This document shows positions 26,341 to 35,303 of a stretch of DNA of 64,000 nucleotides, piece after piece. A program made the translations under genes and the position numbers. Where the stretch lies: positions 112,282-176,281 of the forward strand of contig CASFJQ010000008.1 of assembly GCA_949295065.1 (NCBI GenBank). The letters run 5' to 3'. This stretch comes from an uncultured Parabacteroides sp. GTDB taxonomy: Bacteria; Bacteroidota; Bacteroidia; Bacteroidales; Tannerellaceae. Positions within the stretch are counted from its first letter, which is position 1; the number at the start of each line of letters is the position of its first letter. Below the pieces are notes generated by a model. It saw only the letters and a list, made by a program, of their open reading frames with translations. It did no database searches and had not been told where the DNA came from.

Positions 26341-28080
26341 ATGAAAAAATATTTGTTAATGGCTGCAGCCGGACTTATGACATTAACTACTGGCTGTGAA
26401 AACTTCCTGGACACAGAAAGTTATACAAAGAAAAATACAGGTAACTTTCCATCAACTGCAACAGATGCAGACAATATGGTTACTGGTGTTTATTCAGTAT
26501 TAAATATTATTACAACTGATTATAGTTCATCAAATTTCTTCGTTAGTGAATTGGCTTCTGATGACCGTTTCGGAGGTGGTGGTGCTAATGATAAACATTT
26601 TACAGGTCTTGGCCACTTGTTAAACTACGGTACAGACGCACTTAAGCCAGCATGGACAAATTACTATAAAGGTGTTTACCGTGCAAACATGGCATTGGAA
26701 ACTATCGACCAATGTGCTGCTGAAGTTTCTGAAGATCAAATGAACAACTATAAAGGTCAGCTACATTTCCTTCGTGCATACTATTTCAACGAATTGGCTG
26801 AACTTTGGGGTAGTTTTCCTTTGACACTAAAAACAGAAAGTGAAAATTTGCCTAAAGCAGAACCTGCAGTTATCTACGGACAGATTGCTTATGACTTGAA
26901 AAAAGCAATTGAATTGCTTCCTTCAACAAACTATGCACAAATCTCATCTGGTAGAGTTACTAAATGGGCTGCTGAAGCTATGATGGCTCGTGTATTCTTG
27001 TTCTATACTGGTTTCTATCAAACAGCTGATATGCCTCTAGGCGATGGAACAGGAACTAATGCAGGAACTATTACTAAAAACGAAGTTATCTCTTGGGTTG
27101 ATGATTGTGTAAACAATTCTGGTCACTCACTAGTTGACGATTACCGCAGACTTTGGCCATACTCTAACCAGTACACAGCAAGTCACTACGACTATGTGAA
27201 AGACTTGTATGATGCTGGAAAATATTGGTATGCTGACGGCGAAAACCCAGAACAAGTATGGAACATCAAGATGTCATCTATGGCTACATGGGACGGATTC
27301 CCTAACGGAGCTGTAGGTTACAGCAACCAGTGGGCTCTAGCATTCGGTGTACGTGCTCCTGGTAACGGTGAAGCTACAACATATCCATTAGGTAAAGGTT
27401 GGGGTGCAGGTCCTGTATCTTCAAACTTGTGGAACGACTGGAAAGAAGCAGAACCAAATGACCCACGTCGTGAAGCTTCAATCGCAGATATTGCGACAGA
27501 ATATCCAGATTATGCACAAGGTGCAGACCGTCAGATAGAAGACTCTAACTTCTGGCAGAAAAAAGTTGTTGCTACACAGGCTTACGACGAACAAGGTAAC
27601 AGAAAGAACGTATTCGGTTCAGTAATGTTCGGTAGAACTGACGATGATATGGCATTAGGACATGTTCAGGACTTGTGCGTTATCCGTTTTGCAGACGTTC
27701 TGTTGATGCAGTCTGAATTAAAACAGGACGCAGATGGTATGAATAAGGTTCGTGCACGTGTAGGTCTTCCTCCAGTATCTTACTCTTTGGAAGCTTTGCA
27801 GCAGGAACGCCGTTTCGAACTTGCTTTCGAAGGTCGCCGCTGGGCTGACATACGTCGTTGGCATATCGCAGAACAATGTTTGGAAAGAAGCATTGGTGCA
27901 CCAATTTACAATCAAGGTATCTTGACAGAAATGAAAGAATTCGGTAGCGGATACGCAAACCGTTATAAAGAAACTAACGGATTCTTCAAAATACCTGAAT
28001 CTGAAATTGACCTTTCAAATGGTGTTCTAGTTCAAAATGAAGGATGGACAGGCACAGATTCAAACTTTACCGGATGGTAA
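26341..28080 (+). CDS. SusD/RagB-family nutrient-binding lipoprotein
   Basis: The 579-residue surface lipoprotein (signal LTTGC, Cys near 19) has the SusD features: FLDTESYTKKN after the lipobox, a helical TPR-like core with QLHFLRAYYFNELAELWGS, and the C-terminal QQERRFELAFEGRRWADIRRW. It forms the lid of the SusC transporter. ATG 26341 is chosen over GTG 26332 because it gives a standard signal peptide. It lies 13 bases after susC and is followed by a strong terminator, so this is a two-gene transport unit without a separate glycan-binding lipoprotein. Confidence 0.96.
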   Translation: MKKYLLMAAAGLMTLTTGCENFLDTESYTKKNTGNFPSTATDADNMVTGVYSVLNIITTDYSSSNFFVSELASDDRFGGGGANDKHFTGLGHLLNYGTDALKPAWTNYYKGVYRANMALETIDQCAAEVSEDQMNNYKGQLHFLRAYYFNELAELWGSFPLTLKTESENLPKAEPAVIYGQIAYDLKKAIELLPSTNYAQISSGRVTKWAAEAMMARVFLFYTGFYQTADMPLGDGTGTNAGTITKNEVISWVDDCVNNSGHSLVDDYRRLWPYSNQYTASHYDYVKDLYDAGKYWYADGENPEQVWNIKMSSMATWDGFPNGAVGYSNQWALAFGVRAPGNGEATTYPLGKGWGAGPVSSNLWNDWKEAEPNDPRREASIADIATEYPDYAQGADRQIEDSNFWQKKVVATQAYDEQGNRKNVFGSVMFGRTDDDMALGHVQDLCVIRFADVLLMQSELKQDADGMNKVRARVGLPPVSYSLEALQQERRFELAFEGRRWADIRRWHIAEQCLERSIGAPIYNQGILTEMKEFGSGYANRYKETNGFFKIPESEIDLSNGVLVQNEGWTGTDSNFTGW

Positions 28081-28122
28081 TGAAAATACAATAATTTTCA
28101 TATTCCAATAAATTTTATGTAC

Positions 28123-28161
28123 GTGCCGGAGACTTTAAAAAAGTTTCCGGCACTTTTTTTT
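28123..28161 (+). terminator. Intrinsic terminator of the susCD operon
   Basis: GTGCCGGAGACTT pairs with AAGTTTCCGGCAC (one G-T pair) around a short A-rich loop, followed by eight T. Confidence 0.92.
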
Positions 28162-28174
28162 GTAATAACAACTT

Positions 28175-28205
28175 TTCGTCACTATACTCACTTTTAGTAT
28201 ATTTG
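28175..28205 (+). promoter_or_regulatory. pyrH promoter
   Basis: TTCG (28175-28178), 19 bases, and TATATTTG (28198-28205) followed by CG. The start codon lies 23 bases after the box. Confidence 0.7.
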
Positions 28206-28227
28206 CGCTAAATAAAAATTAAACATT

Positions 28228-28938
28228 ATGGCACAATACAAACGTATTTTATTAAAGCTTAGTGGAGAGTCTCTGATGGGGGCAAAACAATATGGTATCG
28301 ATGAAATTCGTCTTAACGAATATGCATCCCAAATAAAGGAAATTGCAGAAATGGGCGTGCAAATTGGTATTGTAATTGGCGGAGGAAATATTTTCCGTGG
28401 TCTTAGCGGTGCTTCAAAAGGTTTTGACCGAGTAAAAGGAGACCAAATGGGAATGCTGGCAACAGTTATAAACAGCCTTGCCTTAAGTTCAGCTTTAACT
28501 GCACAAGGAGTAAAAGCAAATGTCCTGACTGCTATCCGAATGGAGCCTATTGGAGAATACTACAACAAATGGCGTGCTATCGAACTGATGGAAGCCGGAC
28601 ATGTCGTTATAATGTCAGCAGGAACAGGCAATCCATTCTTTACAACAGATACAGGTTCTTCATTAAGAGGAATCGAAATAGAAGCAGATGTTATGTTAAA
28701 GGGAACTCGTGTTGACGGAATTTATACTGCCGACCCGGAAAAAGACCCAACTGCAACTAAATTTGATGAAATCACATATGATGAAGTTCTGAAACGTAAC
28801 CTGAAAGTTATGGATTTGACAGCGACATGTATGTGCAAAGAGAACAATCTTCCAATCATCGTCTTTGATATGGATACAGTAGGAAATCTGAAAAAAGTGA
28901 TGAACGGAGAAAATATCGGAACACTTGTTCACAATTAA
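28228..28938 (+). CDS. pyrH: UMP kinase
   Basis: The 236-residue bacterial UMP kinase phosphorylates UMP to UDP in pyrimidine synthesis. The amino-acid-kinase fold motifs are clear: RILLKLSGESLMG, GIVIGGGNIFRGLSG, SAGTGNPFFTTDTGSSLRG and GTRVDGIYTADPEKDPTATK. It is full length for the family. It has its own promoter after the susCD terminator and a hairpin terminator 150 bases downstream. Confidence 0.97.
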   Translation: MAQYKRILLKLSGESLMGAKQYGIDEIRLNEYASQIKEIAEMGVQIGIVIGGGNIFRGLSGASKGFDRVKGDQMGMLATVINSLALSSALTAQGVKANVLTAIRMEPIGEYYNKWRAIELMEAGHVVIMSAGTGNPFFTTDTGSSLRGIEIEADVMLKGTRVDGIYTADPEKDPTATKFDEITYDEVLKRNLKVMDLTATCMCKENNLPIIVFDMDTVGNLKKVMNGENIGTLVHN

Positions 28939-28939
28939 A

Positions 28940-28978
28940 TAAGTTGACAAGATATCAGATACAAGTTGGCAAGGTTAT
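28940..28978. repeat. Family A repeat after pyrH
   Basis: AAGTTGACAAGATATCAGAT and TACAAGTTGGCAAGG match words of the other intergenic repeats. It begins directly after the pyrH stop codon. Confidence 0.5.
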
Positions 28979-29091
28979 AACAATGCACAACTTCTAAATT
29001 AATCAATTATCTCTTGTTTACTAACAGGATTTATAAAATCAAATTCAATTTATATTTATAACTCAAATATCTAAGATAGAATTTTTAGAGA

Positions 29092-29134
29092 AAAAGAGGT
29101 TTACTGGAACATTTATTTCGGTATAACCTCTTTT
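29092..29134 (+). terminator. Hairpin just before the MFS transporter start
   Basis: AAAAGAGGTT pairs with AACCTCTTTT and is followed by a short T-rich tail. It ends only about 20 bases before ATG 29154, so it could end pyrH transcripts or act as an attenuator for the transporter gene, whose own promoter is not obvious. Confidence 0.6.
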
Positions 29135-29153
29135 ATATGTTTATCATAACAAT

Positions 29154-30299
29154 ATGAAAGACAACCAAAATACTTCGACACTAATATCCGTGATGCTTGC
29201 ATTTTTTGTAATGGGCTTCGTGGATTTGGTTGGAATAGTAACAAATTATGTTGAAGCGGATTTCAAGATGTCAGATACATCAGCAAATCTACTTGCTGCT
29301 TCTACATTCATTTGGTTTCTTGTCCTATCTGTTCCCACAGGAATTTTAGTAAGTAATATTGGTAGAAGAAAAACCGTACTTCTAAGTTTAGGAATAACAA
29401 CTTTATCATTGTTCATTCCTCTTCTTGACTATTCTGTGGGTATGATGTTTGTATCATTTTCATTGTTAGGTATTGGAAACACCTTCATGCAAGTAGCACT
29501 TAACCCACTTCTTTCCAATATTGTAAGACAAAACAGAATTGTAAGTGCACTTACACTAGGACAGCTAATAAAAGCAATAGCATCATTCCTTGCGCCAATA
29601 ATAGTTGCCTGGAGCGCGCTGGAAGCCAACGAATGGAGAACCGTATACGCAATATTCATGCTAGTTGCAATATCTGCAATTATAGGACTGGGATTTACTG
29701 ATATTGAAGAAAGAAACTATTCTGAAACGACAACATACAAGGAATGCTTCTCTCTTCTGAAAGACAAGTTTATACTAATGACCTTTTTTGGAATAATGTG
29801 TCATGTAGGTATTGATGTGGGTATCAACCTTACAATACCTAAAGTATTCATGGAAAGACTTAATATTCCTCTTGAAGAAGCGGGATTGGCAACAAGTACA
29901 TATTTTATTTTCCGCACAATAGGATGTTTCACTGGAGCCTTTATTCTAATGAAAACATCAATGCGAAGTGTTTTCGGAGGAAGTGTTTTATGTATGCTTG
30001 CAGGTATAATAATGTTATGTATAACAGATTCCAGTTTGTATTTGTATTCAGCAGTAGCATTGGTAGGTATTGGAAATTCAAACATTTTTCCTATTATATT
30101 TGCCGAAGCTATGCATCATGAAGAATACAGAAAATATGACATATCAAGTTTAATGATTATGGGATTAGTTGGAGGAGCTGTTTTCCCTCTACTGATGGGA
30201 CTGGCATCAGATCAAACAAGATACCAAAGCTGGGCTTTGGGAGTCTTATTGATGGGTATATGTTACCTTATTTTCCTATGTTTTAAGCTAAAGAGGTAA
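29154..30299 (+). CDS. MFS transporter, probably sugar type
   Basis: The 381-residue inner-membrane protein has about 12 hydrophobic segments. The loop between segments 2 and 3 carries SNIGRRKTVLLSLGI, the MFS motif A region, and the N-terminus (LAFFVMGFVDLVGIVTNYVE) resembles FucP/GlcP-like sugar:proton symporters common in Bacteroidetes. The substrate is not defined. It lies alone between pyrH and frr with a hairpin close to its start. nagB lies about 1.7 kb away but is convergent, so a link is speculative. Confidence 0.8.
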   Translation: MKDNQNTSTLISVMLAFFVMGFVDLVGIVTNYVEADFKMSDTSANLLAASTFIWFLVLSVPTGILVSNIGRRKTVLLSLGITTLSLFIPLLDYSVGMMFVSFSLLGIGNTFMQVALNPLLSNIVRQNRIVSALTLGQLIKAIASFLAPIIVAWSALEANEWRTVYAIFMLVAISAIIGLGFTDIEERNYSETTTYKECFSLLKDKFILMTFFGIMCHVGIDVGINLTIPKVFMERLNIPLEEAGLATSTYFIFRTIGCFTGAFILMKTSMRSVFGGSVLCMLAGIIMLCITDSSLYLYSAVALVGIGNSNIFPIIFAEAMHHEEYRKYDISSLMIMGLVGGAVFPLLMGLASDQTRYQSWALGVLLMGICYLIFLCFKLKR

Positions 30300-30316
30300 A
30301 ATAAAAGAAACTCATT

Positions 30317-30346
30317 TTTGTTTCTTAAAAAACTTTATTATTTTTG
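30317..30346 (+). promoter_or_regulatory. Promoter of frr-rsgA
   Basis: TTTG (30317-30320), 18 bases and TATTTTTG (30339-30346). The predicted start is about 58 bases before ATG 30411. Confidence 0.65.
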
Positions 30347-30410
30347 TTAAAGAAATTCATTTCATTTTTTCATTGAAACATAACAAAATATCAACAAAAT
30401 ATTAAATTAT

Positions 30411-30974
30411 ATGGTCGACACAAAGCAGTATATTAAAGCAGCGGAAGAAAAAATGACATTCGCTATCAGCTATCTTGATGAACAATTGGCACACATCCGT
30501 GCAGGAAAAGCAAACCCAAAGATTCTTGACGGCATCCGCGTTCCTTATTATGGCAGCTTGGCTCCATTAAGCAGTGTTGCGTCTATCAATACTCCGGATG
30601 CAAAAACGATCATTATCACTCCTTGGGAAAAGAACCTGATTAAAGAAATAGAAAAAGCTATTCTAAATTCAGAAGTTGGAATTACACCTGAAAACAACGG
30701 CGAAGTAATCCGCCTCGGTATTCCTCCATTAACTGAAGACCGTCGTCGCAGTTTGGCTAAACAGTCAAAACAAGAAGCTGAAACAGCAAAGATCAGCGTT
30801 AGAAACGCTCGCCGCGATGCTATTGAAACTCTTAAGAAAAGCGTAAAAAACGATGGTGTTCCTGAAGACGTAGAAAAAGACGCAGAAAATGAAGTTCAGA
30901 AAATCCATGACAAGTATATCAAGAAAATTGATGAACTTTATGCTGCTAAAGAAAAAGAAATCATGACTGTGTAA
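30411..30974 (+). CDS. frr: Ribosome recycling factor
   Basis: The 187-residue protein has the standard RRF pattern: [43 protein letters not shown], and [18 protein letters not shown], then a long helical C-terminus. With EF-G it splits post-termination ribosomes. The rsgA ATG follows its stop codon with no gap, so the two ribosome-related genes form one operon. Confidence 0.97.
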   Translation: MVDTKQYIKAAEEKMTFAISYLDEQLAHIRAGKANPKILDGIRVPYYGSLAPLSSVASINTPDAKTIIITPWEKNLIKEIEKAILNSEVGITPENNGEVIRLGIPPLTEDRRRSLAKQSKQEAETAKISVRNARRDAIETLKKSVKNDGVPEDVEKDAENEVQKIHDKYIKKIDELYAAKEKEIMTV

Positions 30975-31907
30975 ATGAAAGGACTCGTCATTAAAAATAC
31001 TGGTAGCTGGTACACGGTGCGTACTGAAGACGGAAAAGACATTGAAAGTAAAATCAAAGGCAATTTCCGCCTTAAAGGAATACGTACTACAAATCCTATT
31101 GCCGTAGGAGATTATGTACAGATTGAGACAAATCAGGAAGGAACGGCTTTCATAACAGAAATTGAAGACCGCAAGAACTATATTATCAGAAGAGCTTCCA
31201 ATCTTTCCAAGCAATCTCACATAATCGCGGCAAATGTTGACCAGGCTATGTTAATCGTAACAGTTAATTATCCGATTACAACAACCGTATTCATTGACAG
31301 ATTCCTGGCTACAGCTGAAGCATACCGAGTTCCGGTAAAATTGGTTTTCAACAAAATCGACCGCTATAATGCCGAGGATAGAGAATATCTCGAAGGTCTT
31401 ATTCACCTATATTCAACCATCGGATATCCGTGTTCGAAATTATGCGCACGCTCAGAAGAAGGACTTGACTTATTGCGCGATGAATTGAAAAATAAAATAA
31501 CCGTACTTTCCGGGCATTCCGGAGTTGGAAAGTCAACAATAATAAACAAACTTGTTCCTCAGGCAAAACTGCGGACAGGTGATATTTCGGAATATCATAA
31601 CAAAGGAATGCACACAACAACATTCTCAGAAATGATTTCCTTGCCAGACGGCGGATATATTATTGACACTCCAGGAATAAAAGGTTTTGGAACTATTGAT
31701 ATGGAAGAAGCTGAAATATCACACTATTTCCCTGAAATATTCAAAGTTTCATCTAACTGCAAATTCGGAGATTGCACTCATCGGCACGAACCAGGATGTG
31801 CTGTGCTGAAAGCTGTCGAAGAGCATTATATCAGTGAATCCAGATACAAAAGCTACCTCAGTATTTTGGATGATAAGGACGAAAGCAAATACAGAGAAGA
31901 TTTCTGA
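30975..31907 (+). CDS. rsgA: Ribosome small subunit-dependent GTPase A
   Basis: The 310-residue circularly permuted GTPase has an N-terminal OB domain, the G4 motif in FNKIDRYN, then G1 in [16 protein letters not shown]3 in DTPGIKGFG and a C-terminal zinc-binding knuckle ([14 protein letters not shown]). It assists late maturation of the 30S subunit. It abuts frr and ends before a bidirectional terminator shared with nagB. Confidence 0.97.
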   Translation: MKGLVIKNTGSWYTVRTEDGKDIESKIKGNFRLKGIRTTNPIAVGDYVQIETNQEGTAFITEIEDRKNYIIRRASNLSKQSHIIAANVDQAMLIVTVNYPITTTVFIDRFLATAEAYRVPVKLVFNKIDRYNAEDREYLEGLIHLYSTIGYPCSKLCARSEEGLDLLRDELKNKITVLSGHSGVGKSTIINKLVPQAKLRTGDISEYHNKGMHTTTFSEMISLPDGGYIIDTPGIKGFGTIDMEEAEISHYFPEIFKVSSNCKFGDCTHRHEPGCAVLKAVEEHYISESRYKSYLSILDDKDESKYREDF

Positions 31908-31928
31908 CTGAAAAATAAATGAAATCAT

Positions 31929-31965
31929 AAAAAAACGCCTTAGTTCTGAAACTAAGGCGTTTTTT
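31929..31965. terminator. Bidirectional terminator between rsgA and nagB
   Basis: AAAAAACGCCTTAGTTT pairs with AAACTAAGGCGTTTTTT with a small loop. It serves the two convergent genes. Confidence 0.92.
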
Positions 31966-31983
31966 ATTTATATACCAATCAGA

Positions 31984-32796
31984 TTATTTCAACAAAGAAG
32001 ATGGGCACAAATTGTCTTTTTCAATGTCTTTAAAATAATTATAAGTGCCAACTTTCATTTCAGCACAAGCAGCTTCATCACAAACAATGATTCCTTTTGG
32101 ATGCAACTGCAAAGCAGTAATTGTCCACATCTGGTTTACAGCACCCTCAACAGCCTGCTGCAAAGCACGAGCCTTGTTGTGTCCGTTAACCATAATCAAT
32201 ACTTCCTTAGCATCAAGAACTGTACCAACACCAACAGTGACAGCTGTCTTAGGAACTTTATTAACGTCATTGTCAAAGAAACGGGAGTTTGCAATGATAG
32301 TATCAGTTGTCAAAGTCTTGATACGTGTGCGTGAGGCCAATGATGAACCTGGTTCGTTGAATGCGATATGACCATCAGGACCAATACCGCCCAAGAACAA
32401 ATCAACACCGCCAACAGCCTTCATTTTAGCTTCATAAGCAGCACATTCAGCTTCCAAATCTTCTGCATTACCATTCAGGATATTAACATTCTCCGGTTTG
32501 ATATCAATATGGCTGAAGAAGTTATTCCACATGAAAGAATGATAGCTTTCAGGATGTTCTTTAGGAAGTCCAACATATTCATCCATATTGAAAGTTATTA
32601 CATTCTGGAAAGAAACAACTCCTTGTTTATTCAGTTCTATAAGATTCTTGTACATTCCAAGAGGAGAAGAGCCTGTTGGCAAACCTAAAATAAATGGTTT
32701 TTCCGCTGTAGGATTTGCTTTGTTGATTTTAGCTGCTACGTAATTGGCTGCCCATTTTGACAACTGTTCGTAATTCGGTTCAATAATTAATCTCAT
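31984..32796 (-). CDS. nagB: Glucosamine-6-phosphate deaminase
   Basis: The 270-residue protein converts glucosamine-6-phosphate to fructose-6-phosphate and ammonia. Motifs: [20 protein letters not shown] (phosphate site), [17 protein letters not shown] and the catalytic [20 protein letters not shown] with Asp, His and Glu. Full length. It stands alone here without nagA, so amino-sugar use genes must lie elsewhere. Confidence 0.96.
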   Translation of the reverse strand: MRLIIEPNYEQLSKWAANYVAAKINKANPTAEKPFILGLPTGSSPLGMYKNLIELNKQGVVSFQNVITFNMDEYVGLPKEHPESYHSFMWNNFFSHIDIKPENVNILNGNAEDLEAECAAYEAKMKAVGGVDLFLGGIGPDGHIAFNEPGSSLASRTRIKTLTTDTIIANSRFFDNDVNKVPKTAVTVGVGTVLDAKEVLIMVNGHNKARALQQAVEGAVNQMWTITALQLHPKGIIVCDEAACAEMKVGTYNYFKDIEKDNLCPSSLLK

Positions 32797-32870
32797 AATA
32801 CTTGCGTTTTTTAGAAGACTGATTCCTCATAATTTATATAAGCAAATCAGTCCTCTCGATTTATACTATT

Positions 32871-34064
32871 TTACTTATTATTCAATTTATCAGCCATTGC
32901 TTTTCCAAGATTCCAGCATGCTTCATACTTATCCGGCTGTAAACCTTGTTTCTGCTCAACCGGCTCACCGACAACTTCCCATTTCACCTTTTCTGCAAAT
33001 GCAGTCAAACGTTTAACAGCAGCACCAGCCCATGAGAAAGAACCGAAATAACCGAAATAACGATTCTTTAGTTCTCGAAGTTCTATTTTGGAAATTAATG
33101 AATCAACCTCAGGATACAATTGGTTGCAATATGTAGGACAACCGATTATAACTCCCTTATATTTAAATAAATCTTTTAGTATATAAGAAGAGTGTGACTT
33201 GCTGACATTATGAACGACAATCTTCTTAACACCATGAGCAGACAATGAGGCAGCAATAGCCTCTGCCATCTGTTCTGTATTGCCATACATGCTGCCGTAT
33301 ATAAGAACAACTCCGTCTTCTCCTTCATAACGGCTCAACTTATCATAGATATCTACTACTTCAGGTATGTGTTTTGTCCAAACAGGACCATGAGTAGAAC
33401 AAATCATCTTAATATCCAAACCTGAAAGTTTCTGCAAAGCTTTCTGAACAGGACTTCCATATTTACCGACAATATTAGCATAATAACGTCGCATTTCATC
33501 CCAGATATGATCCAGAATAAGCTCTGTATCCAGCACTCCGCCATCCAATGCTCCATAAGTTCCGAACGCATCAGCCGAGAACAGAATCTTGTCAGTCTGG
33601 TCATATGTAACCATAACTTCCGGCCAGTGCACCATTGGAGCCATATAAAAACTTAATGTATGTTTGCCCAACTCCAATGTATCGCCTTCTTTAACTTCAT
33701 GAAGTCCGGTTGTGATACCATGAAAACCATTAAGCATTTCAAATGTTTTCTTGTTACCGACAATCTGTACATCCGGATACAACTGACGTAACAGACGTAT
33801 GCTTCCTGCATGATCTGGCTCCATGTGATTTACAATAAGATAATCCAAAGGACGACCGTTCAAAGCATCTTCGATTTTCTTCAAGAAAGTATCGGCATAA
33901 CAAACATCAACAGTATCTACTAGAACTGTTTTATCATCTACTATCAAATATGAGTTGTATGACACACCATAAGGCAATGGCCACATATTTTCAAACAATA
34001 CTTTCTGACGGTCATTCACTCCTACATAATAAATTTTGTCTGCTATTTCTTTCAGTCTATACAT
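32871..34064 (-). CDS. FprA-family A-type flavoprotein (flavodiiron protein)
   Basis: The 397-residue protein (ATG 34064, MYRLKEIADKIYYVG) has an N-terminal metallo-beta-lactamase domain with the diiron ligands in VNHMEPDHAGSI (H-x-E-x-D-H) and PMVHWPEVM, and a C-terminal flavodoxin domain starting VVLIYGSMYGNTEQMAEAI. Such enzymes reduce oxygen to water or nitric oxide to nitrous oxide and protect anaerobes. The longer frame to 34136 is encoded by the decamer repeat and is rejected. Its leader is the AAACTTAAAA-type tract up to the ATG. lgt lies upstream across a composite repeat. Confidence 0.93.
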   Translation of the reverse strand: MYRLKEIADKIYYVGVNDRQKVLFENMWPLPYGVSYNSYLIVDDKTVLVDTVDVCYADTFLKKIEDALNGRPLDYLIVNHMEPDHAGSIRLLRQLYPDVQIVGNKKTFEMLNGFHGITTGLHEVKEGDTLELGKHTLSFYMAPMVHWPEVMVTYDQTDKILFSADAFGTYGALDGGVLDTELILDHIWDEMRRYYANIVGKYGSPVQKALQKLSGLDIKMICSTHGPVWTKHIPEVVDIYDKLSRYEGEDGVVLIYGSMYGNTEQMAEAIAASLSAHGVKKIVVHNVSKSHSSYILKDLFKYKGVIIGCPTYCNQLYPEVDSLISKIELRELKNRYFGYFGSFSWAGAAVKRLTAFAEKVKWEVVGEPVEQKQGLQPDKYEACWNLGKAMADKLNNK

Positions 34065-34067
34065 TAT

Positions 34068-34200
34068 TTTTAAGTTTTTGAGTTTATTAGTTTTTAAGTT
34101 TATTAGTTTTGAGGGGACAAGTTGACAAGTTAACAAGGCTACAGAAAAACAAGCCCTCTATCTCCTTGACTACTTAACTACTTAACTCCTTGACTACTTA
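34068..34200. repeat. Composite intercistronic repeat between lgt and the flavodiiron gene
   Basis: Read on the minus strand: GTTAAGTAGTCAAGGAG-type decamers (covering the end of lgt), then CTGTAGCCTTGTTAACTTG and TCAACTTGTCCCC, then AAACTAATAA/AAACTTAAAA decamers ending at the next ATG. The same three-part order occurs at 37526-37640 and 58553-58680. Confidence 0.75.
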
Positions 34201-35023
34201 TTTCCTTATCTCCTTTCTTCATTGCTCTCCAAACAAACCATATCCCGGCAAGCACAAAAGGAATACTAAGCAACTGTCCCATATTCAGAAGCATATCCGC
34301 TTCGAATGCTTCCTGGTCGTTTTTCAAGAACTCAATGAAAAAACGAGCTCCGAAAATGCATATCATAAATACACCGAAGATAAGACCTTCTTTTTTCCAT
34401 GCTTCTTTCTTAAAATACAGCCACATACAAAGGAAGAATGTCAGCAAATAGCATAATGCTTCATAAAGCTGGGTCGGATGGCTCGGCGCAGAGAACACCG
34501 GCTCCGCTCCCATTTTCCATGCATGCAGATTCTCTATAAAACGGAATCCCCAAGGCATATCTGTCGGATGTCCATAAATTTCATGATTCATAAGATTTCC
34601 AAGTCGAATCATTGCAGCTACCAAACCTGTCGGAACGACAAGTTTGTCAAAAGCCCACAGCATACTCTTATGACTGACTCTCTTGGAATAGTAGTAAATT
34701 GCGATAATAATACCCAAAGTACCACCATGACTGGCCAATCCGCCTTCCCATATCTTTAATATTTCCACCGGATTTGCCAGATAATAGTCCGGAGCATAAA
34801 ACAAACAATGCCCCAAACGAGCTCCTATAACTGTTCCAAGTATAGTATAAATTAGCAGTGAATCTATCCACTCCTGTTTAAGACCTTCCTGCTTCCACAT
34901 TTTCTGGACTATCATATATCCAATCCAGAATCCTATGGCAAAAGCCAATCCGTACCAGCGAATCTCGCGCGAACCGATTGAAAATATTGCAGGGTCTGCG
35001 GTCCATGTTATAAAATCCAACAT
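34178..35023 (-). CDS. lgt: Prolipoprotein diacylglyceryl transferase
   Basis: The 281-residue inner-membrane enzyme attaches diacylglycerol to the lipobox cysteine of lipoproteins. About seven membrane segments and the family signatures GARLGHCLFYAP, GGLASHGGTLG (with the essential His) and RLGNLMNHEIYGHPTDMPWG are present. The many lipoproteins of this window depend on it. The last residues SSQGVK and the stop are encoded by the decamer repeat, so the C-terminus varies with the repeat. Confidence 0.96.
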   Translation of the reverse strand: MLDFITWTADPAIFSIGSREIRWYGLAFAIGFWIGYMIVQKMWKQEGLKQEWIDSLLIYTILGTVIGARLGHCLFYAPDYYLANPVEILKIWEGGLASHGGTLGIIIAIYYYSKRVSHKSMLWAFDKLVVPTGLVAAMIRLGNLMNHEIYGHPTDMPWGFRFIENLHAWKMGAEPVFSAPSHPTQLYEALCYLLTFFLCMWLYFKKEAWKKEGLIFGVFMICIFGARFFIEFLKNDQEAFEADMLLNMGQLLSIPFVLAGIWFVWRAMKKGDKEISSQGVK

Positions 35024-35037
35024 CGAAAACCAATATT

Positions 35038-35092
35038 AAACACAAAGACACAGAGACACAGATTTAATGTCTGCAGCTCAGTGTCTCCATGT
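35038..35092. repeat. Family B palindromic element, short copy
   Basis: AAACACAAAGACACAGAGAC and, after about 15 bases, CAGTGTCTCCATGTT are the two arms of the CACAGAGACACAGAG element without the GGTGTTGC termini. It lies just upstream of lgt. Confidence 0.6.
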
Positions 35093-35144
35093 TATTATTT
35101 AAGAAACAAAATTCTTTTTCAAAAGTTCACTTATTTAAGTTTCG

Positions 35145-35292
35145 CAAGCTCAACTTACAGATAACAAGTTGACAAGGATACAAGTCAACAAGATTTTTAG
35201 ATATTAATTCTTGAAATTACAGGTGTTCTAACCTTGTCAACTTGTCTCTGTTGCCTTGTTGTCTTTTAAGTTGACAACTTGCGAAACTTGAA
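35145..35292. repeat. Family A repeat between ddh and lgt
   Basis: ACAAGTTGACAAGGATACAA at one end and CCTTGTCAACTTGTCTCTG at the other, in inverse relation with about 50 bases between, plus flanking words AAGTTTCGCAAGCTCAACTT and AAGTTGACAACTTGCGAAAC-like sequence that also pair. A large hairpin is possible. No gene is seen. Confidence 0.6.
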
Positions 35293-35303
35293 TTCACTTA
35301 TAA

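Noticed and set aside
34065-34136. N-terminal extension of the flavodiiron protein
   Set aside because: It is encoded by the decamer repeat; the standard N-terminus starts at ATG 34064.
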